From NCBI GenBank assembly GCA_002794105.1, contig PHFL01000014.1:1-36894 (forward strand): a stretch of 36,894 nucleotides of DNA, given 5' to 3'. The notes below the pieces were generated by a model. That model worked only from the letters and a program-made list of their open reading frames with translations. It made no database searches and was not told the origin of the DNA. Shown piece after piece: positions 32,723 through 36,894 of the stretch. Within the stretch, counting starts at the first letter, position 1, and each line of letters starts with the position of its first letter. The position numbers were made by a program, and so were the translations under genes. This DNA comes from Candidatus Thermochlorobacter aerophilus. Its GTDB lineage: Bacteria; Bacteroidota; Chlorobiia; Chlorobiales; Thermochlorobacteraceae.

Positions 32723-35700
32723 TTAGGTTATTCTTATCCCCACCACTGTGATGTCATCTCGCTGCGGTTCTGTGCCCTGATGGCGTTTTAGCTCTTCTTC
32801 CAAAATCTTCAGTTGTGTATCGACAGGCTTGTCAGCAATGGATTTTAGAAGTTCTCGCAGCCGTTTTGCAGCAAAGACGCGCATCTGAGAATCTGGTTGG
32901 TCTGCATATCCGTCTGTGGTCATATAAATCATTTCACCGACAGCAAGCTCAATGCAGTGTTCAGTATAGTGTCGTTCTGCTTCTTGTTGCCATCCTCCTA
33001 TTGAAGACCTATCGGGCTTAATTTCGCATAGTTCTCCTTCTTTGGTGTAGTATAGCGGTCGGCGTGCCCCTGCAAAGTATATTGTTCGCATGTTAGGGTC
33101 TGCTGATTTTTCCATCACAATGATACCGACATCCATTCCATCTTGACTACCGCCGATTTCATCACTCTGATTTAGGGCACGTCGCACTAGGCGATGCAGT
33201 TCTTCCAAAATTTTGGCAGGGTTCATCACATTTTTTTCAATTACAATTTGCCCCAAGAGCGACTCGCCAATTGCAGACATAAATGCGCCGGGCACACCAT
33301 GCCCTGTGCAATCGGCAACCACAAAAATAATTTTACCTTGCTCCTCATGAAACCAGTAAAAATCACCAGATACAATATCTCTAGGTTTATAGAGAATAAA
33401 GTGTTCAGGCAAGTGTTGCTTTAGGCGCTCTTTGTCAGGCAAGATAGCCATCTGAATAGTCTTGGCGTACTCAATGCTTGCAGTAATGTTGCGATTTTTT
33501 TCTTCAAGCTCATCTTTCTGTCTTTGAATCTCTTTGTTTTTCTCGCGCAGTTCCAGTGTTGCTTCTCTGACTTTAGCTTCCAGCTCACGATTGCGCGCTT
33601 CAATTGCCTTTATGCGCTGCTTATAACCCACGTAGCCTAATGCGCCCACACTGAACACTCCAAACAGTGTAGCCAAGGAGCGAAACCACCATGTTTTCCA
33701 AAATGGCGGAACAATTTCTAATTCAAGCTTTGCTTCTTCCTCGTTCCATATTCCGTCGGGACCTGCAGCCTTGACATAAAATGTGTATTCTCCGGGCTCA
33801 AGGTTGGTGTAAGTGGCTTCGCGTCTTGGTCCTGCGTAGTTCCAATTTTTCTCGAAGTTTTCAAGCTTATAGGTGTACTGATTTTTATTTTGCTCGTAAT
33901 ATGCCAGCGCCGAATACCCAATTGAAAACTTGTTGTATTTGTAAGGCAGAATAACCTTTTTGTCTACAGCAATTGTGCTATCGCGTTCGGTATCACCGAC
34001 TGTTTCTTTGACGGTAACACCTGTAATGATAACCGGCGGTTTGTAAGATTTCTCACGAAATGATTCTGGTGAAAAACTATTGATAACTCCGTTGCCTCCA
34101 AAGTATAGATATCCGCTTTTGCCTTTGTGACTTGCTGGTAAATCAAACTGTTGCAACTGCGAATTTCTTAGCTCGAACTGCACACCACTTAAGCCGTCAT
34201 AATTTCTAAATATTACCTGTTTTGTACTGGTGGCTGTAACTTCACTCTGTAAGTTCTGAGTAACTTTCGTGATACTTTTTCTGGTCTTGAGCCAAATGAA
34301 GCCTTCACTATCCTCAAAGACACTGTAGACAATATCGCTGCTGAGTCCATCTCGCTCGCGAAATACAGTGAAGGTCTCACCACCATCAGTTGTCTTGCAC
34401 AGCCCGCCACCATCTGTGGCTACCCAAACGGCTTTGTTAGCATCTTCACATATTGCCCAGACAGTATTGGCAGAAAGACTCTTTGGGTTTTGAGGGTCGC
34501 TAAGTATTCTCTTGAAAGTGCTACCGCCGTCGGTAGTCTTGCATAATCCTCCGCCATTTGTGCCAACCCAAATAGCACCGCTCTGGTCTTGAAAAATGGT
34601 TGTAATATAGTTGCTCGATAGCGTCTGCGGTTTTGCTACCTCATTTTTGAAGACGGTCATTTTTCCACCTTTGGCAGTATCCAGTTTGTTGGCTTTGCTT
34701 AGATAGCACAGTCCGTTTTTTGTGCCAATCCATATATTTTCTTTTTTGTCCTCGTAGAGTGCAGTAATTTCGTTGCTACACAATCCCTTTGGATTTTCAG
34801 GGTAGTGGAAAAAATAGCGTAAGGCTCCTTTTTCCTTGGCTTGCACACATAAACCACTGTTTGTGCCAATCCATAGCATCCCTGACCTATCTCTTAGTAA
34901 TGCAGTTATGTAGGCATTTTCTAAATCTATTGTTGCTGGTTTAACTTCACGCTTGCCTTTGTATTTTTTGGCTAATTTTTTCGGCTTTGGTTTCTTTTTC
35001 TTAGCTATACCGCCTTCTGGTTTCTCTTCGTCAGTGTCTTCTTTGCCAACCTGTAAGCGTCGGTATGCTCTTCCACTTGGCAGATAGCGATATAATCCTG
35101 CATCAGTTGTGCCAACAAGTAGCGTTCCGTCACTTTCTTCCCAAATTGCTGAGACTTTTCGGACGACGAGTCTATCGCCTCGGCGAGGATTTACAGGGAT
35201 GATTTCAAACTTCGCACTACTTGGGTTGCAGAGATATACTCCTCCACTGACAGTTCCAACCCACAATAGTCCCGCTTGGTCTTGGTAGAGAGAAATAACC
35301 TGATTATCTGTTAGCCCTGATGTCAGACCGTAATTTCTCCAATCCTTTTTGTCTCTCGTATTTGAGTTAAATAACCACAATCCCCCATTTTCGCTCCCAA
35401 TCCAGAGCCGATAAGATGTCTGTTCGCAAATCAATGCTGGGAAGACTCTTATTCGCTCACCCAAAGTTGGGAAAAATGTCATAAACTGTTCCGTCTTCGG
35501 ATTCAAATAGCACAGTCCGTTGACCGTACCTATCCATACATTTTTGTTTCTATCAATTGAGATAGACAGTATGGTATCGCTGCTTATGGAATTCTTGTTG
35601 TTGCTATCGTGCTTGTAGGTTTTGAAAGATATGCCTCCGTCGTCAGACTTGCACAAGCCTCCTCGTGTACCGACCCACATTGTGCCAGCGCTATCGAAGC

Positions 35701-36262
35701 ATAACGCTGTAACTTCATTATTGCTCAACGATTTGCTGTTGCGCTCTTCATGTCTGAAGGTCAGAAACGACCGGCCGCCGTCGATAGTCTTGCACAAGCC
35801 ATCTTGTGTACCGACCCAAATCGCTCCCCAACGGTCTTCGCTGATTACATTAATCTGTTCGTTTGCGATGCTATTCTGACGCTGCGGGTCTGGAATAAAT
35901 GTCTCAAATGTTCTACCACCGTCTTCACTTTTACACAGACCGCTTGGTGTTCCTATCCATAATACTCCGTTACGGTCGCAATACAGGGCTTGAATAATAT
36001 CGCTAGGAATTGTGTTCGGGTCTTGAGCATTGTAGCGGTAGACGGTAAAAGTATAGCCATCGAAACGATTAAGTCCATCGTTTGTACCTATCCAGATAAA
36101 GCCACGTCTATCCTGAACGATGCAATTGACACGGCTCTGTGAAAGTCCTCGCTCTGTGGTGAATTGTTCGAACTTGAGCTTTAGTTCTTGCGCTTGAGCT
36201 ATGCCACTGGCAACAAGCAACAGTCCTGCTCCAAGCAGTGCATATTGAGCGATGATGTGCAT
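32723..36262 (-). CDS. Regulator-propeller/Y_Y_Y sensor fused to SpoIIE-type PP2C phosphatase (SiaA-position)
   Basis: A 1179-residue membrane receptor. Residues 1-24 are a signal peptide. Residues about 28-670 hold two Reg_prop beta-propellers with some 13-14 W-I-G-T-like blades (at 57, 102, 149, 196, 243, 287, 334, 382, 464, 511, 565, 613 and 657). These are mixed with Asp-box-like DGGxxF motifs and broken by a lysine-rich insert (405-442). Residues about 740-852 are a Y_Y_Y domain. Residues about 857-880 are one transmembrane helix. Residues about 882-945 are a coiled coil. The phosphatase (about 955-1179) has D967 in SGDFYW, D984 in DCTGHG, D1117 in TDGYAD and D1169-D1170. It is the first gene of the operon and is inferred to dephosphorylate the SiaC-like protein in response to a periplasmic ligand. 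Confidence 0.92.
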   Translation of the reverse strand: MHIIAQYALLGAGLLLVASGIAQAQELKLKFEQFTTERGLSQSRVNCIVQDRRGFIWIGTNDGLNRFDGYTFTVYRYNAQDPNTIPSDIIQALYCDRNGVLWIGTPSGLCKSEDGGRTFETFIPDPQRQNSIANEQINVISEDRWGAIWVGTQDGLCKTIDGGRSFLTFRHEERNSKSLSNNEVTALCFDSAGTMWVGTRGGLCKSDDGGISFKTYKHDSNNKNSISSDTILSISIDRNKNVWIGTVNGLCYLNPKTEQFMTFFPTLGERIRVFPALICEQTSYRLWIGSENGGLWLFNSNTRDKKDWRNYGLTSGLTDNQVISLYQDQAGLLWVGTVSGGVYLCNPSSAKFEIIPVNPRRGDRLVVRKVSAIWEESDGTLLVGTTDAGLYRYLPSGRAYRRLQVGKEDTDEEKPEGGIAKKKKPKPKKLAKKYKGKREVKPATIDLENAYITALLRDRSGMLWIGTNSGLCVQAKEKGALRYFFHYPENPKGLCSNEITALYEDKKENIWIGTKNGLCYLSKANKLDTAKGGKMTVFKNEVAKPQTLSSNYITTIFQDQSGAIWVGTNGGGLCKTTDGGSTFKRILSDPQNPKSLSANTVWAICEDANKAVWVATDGGGLCKTTDGGETFTVFRERDGLSSDIVYSVFEDSEGFIWLKTRKSITKVTQNLQSEVTATSTKQVIFRNYDGLSGVQFELRNSQLQQFDLPASHKGKSGYLYFGGNGVINSFSPESFREKSYKPPVIITGVTVKETVGDTERDSTIAVDKKVILPYKYNKFSIGYSALAYYEQNKNQYTYKLENFEKNWNYAGPRREATYTNLEPGEYTFYVKAAGPDGIWNEEEAKLELEIVPPFWKTWWFRSLATLFGVFSVGALGYVGYKQRIKAIEARNRELEAKVREATLELREKNKEIQRQKDELEEKNRNITASIEYAKTIQMAILPDKERLKQHLPEHFILYKPRDIVSGDFYWFHEEQGKIIFVVADCTGHGVPGAFMSAIGESLLGQIVIEKNVMNPAKILEELHRLVRRALNQSDEIGGSQDGMDVGIIVMEKSADPNMRTIYFAGARRPLYYTKEGELCEIKPDRSSIGGWQQEAERHYTEHCIELAVGEMIYMTTDGYADQPDSQMRVFAAKRLRELLKSIADKPVDTQLKILEEELKRHQGTEPQRDDITVVGIRIT
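34259..36181 (-). repeat. Imperfect ~140-base tandem repeats encoding propeller blades
   Basis: Inside the propeller gene, short DNA motifs recur about every 45-47 codons. Examples on the plus strand are related copies of GTCTTGCACAAGCC followed by GT-rich sequence and CCGACCCA/CAACCCA near 34391, 34538, 35640 and 35790. The nucleotide similarity follows the repeated protein signature LCK(T/S)xDGGxxF and WIGTxxGL and suggests blade duplication. The segment 34937-35050 encodes the lysine-rich insert and breaks the periodicity. Confidence 0.7.
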
Positions 36263-36471
36263 AGTTATCTGTGCTGTTTTGTTTTGGGCGATGATTTTGT
36301 ACTATGCGCCATCCTTTTCTTGGGCTGCGGCGCAGATATCTGGTCTTCAGGTCACACTCTACTTTTACTGAAAACCTGCTCAGTAGCTATTTGCACAAGT
36401 ATAATGCAAAATTGAGGCTTTTTCTGGACATTCTGCATTAAGTTAGTGTAAAGGATTTCTTGGGGGGTATA

Positions 36472-36894
36472 TCAGTATCTATCGAGTGAGAATTTTTCTC
36501 CAAGGTAAAGTCTTCGCGCTTCTTCGTCGGCGGCCAGTTCTTGAGCTGTACCTTGCTTGAGAATAGCGCCATCATACATGAGGTAGGCACGGTCAGTGAT
36601 TGAGAGGGTCTCATGCACATTGTGGTCAGTAATCAGGACCCCAATGTTTCGCTGCTTGAGGTCTGCTACTATGCGTTGTATGTCTTCTACTGCAATTGGG
36701 TCAATGCCAGCAAAGGGCTCGTCTAATAGGATAAATTTGGGTTCTACGGCTAGTGCGCGGGCAATTTCTGTTCTTCTGCGTTCCCCACCCGATAGTGCAT
36801 AGCCCGGGCTTTTGCGGATATGTGTGATATTAAATTCCTCCAGGAGCCTTTCTGTGCGCTCTTTCTGCTCCTTTTTCGTCAGAGAGGAAAATTC
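36472..36894 (-). CDS. lptB: Lipopolysaccharide export ABC ATPase LptB, C-terminal 140 residues
   Basis: An open minus-strand reading from the right window edge to TGA at 36472-36474, so the N-terminal ~100 residues (Walker A) are outside. Visible motifs: ABC signature [16 protein letters not shown], Walker [15 protein letters not shown], and the H-loop [19 protein letters not shown]. The end reads [12 protein letters not shown]. The GERRR variant and the [13 protein letters not shown] segment are specific to LptB, which powers LptFG extraction of LPS from the inner membrane. It implies an outer membrane with LPS-type lipid. It lies 209 bases upstream of the signalling operon on the same strand. 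Confidence 0.95.
   Translation of the reverse strand, partial: EFSSLTKKEQKERTERLLEEFNITHIRKSPGYALSGGERRRTEIARALAVEPKFILLDEPFAGIDPIAVEDIQRIVADLKQRNIGVLITDHNVHETLSITDRAYLMYDGAILKQGTAQELAADEEARRLYLGEKFSLDRY

Noticed and set aside
36188..36415. 75-codon plus-strand frame in the gap before lptB
   Set aside because: Overlaps the signal-peptide end of the propeller gene, has odd composition and no recognised features.
1..36894. CRISPR arrays, insertion sequences, prophage or tRNA-linked integration sites
   Set aside because: No direct-repeat arrays, transposase-like proteins, terminal inverted repeats or tRNA genes were seen on either strand.

Overview
The window reads as an ordinary chromosomal segment of a bacterium from the Bacteroidota-Chlorobiota (FCB) group, probably the Chlorobiota side (Chloroherpeton/Thermochlorobacter-like). 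This placement is an inference. It rests on repeated TTTG-N19-21-TATATTTG promoters (best before rplU and rpmE), scarce Shine-Dalgarno sequences (rpmA is a clear exception), DUF3109 next to rpoN, a DhaL-DegV fusion, and secreted M1, M28 and 'regulator propeller' proteins. G+C looks slightly below 50%. I saw no rRNA, tRNA, insertion sequence, prophage or CRISPR array. Genes are densely packed, and many operons overlap or meet tail to tail.

Layout. 1-223: start of ccmB (minus). 312-1661: secreted M28 carboxypeptidase (plus). 1658-3754: thiamin operon thiG-tenI-thiE (minus). 4007-4981: response-regulator diguanylate cyclase. 5037-5639: rplU-rpmA with promoter and terminator. 5709-6170: smpB (minus). 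6171-6495: non-coding, with a terminator-like hairpin just ahead of a DMT transporter (6496-7431). 7433-8947: NUC1-type nuclease lipoprotein (minus). 9094-13345: RND efflux adaptor and pump. 13430-15532: M1 metallopeptidase (minus). 15715-18464: rpmE, frr and a fused FakA-FakB-like protein. 18533-20695: DUF3109 gene and rpoN (minus). 20863-22749: UDP-glucuronate decarboxylase and folD. 22826-24807: ABC substrate-binding lipoprotein and permease, with no ATPase. 24804-30829 (minus): a five-gene run of AT-hook protein, lysA, iPGM-like metalloenzyme, comEC and a lipoprotein. 30967-36262 (minus): a four-gene signalling operon. 36472-36894: C-terminal part of lptB (minus).

The most interesting system is the four-gene operon at 30967-36262. 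Its transcription order is a 1179-residue periplasmic two-component-regulator propeller/Y_Y_Y sensor fused through one membrane helix and a coiled coil to a PP2C/SpoIIE phosphatase, then a SiaB-family kinase, a SiaC-family (DUF1987) phosphoprotein and a coiled-coil GGDEF diguanylate cyclase. This matches the Pseudomonas SiaA-SiaB-SiaC-SiaD partner-switching logic, in which phosphorylation of SiaC controls a diguanylate cyclase. Here the SiaA position is held by a giant propeller receptor. The inferred role is to convert a periplasmic ligand signal into c-di-GMP.

Other points of note are the FakA-FakB fusion, a ComEC whose C-terminal metallo-beta-lactamase domain has lost its metal motif, a ThiE/TenI pair without local ThiS, and an orphan terminator or leader element at 6381-6420.
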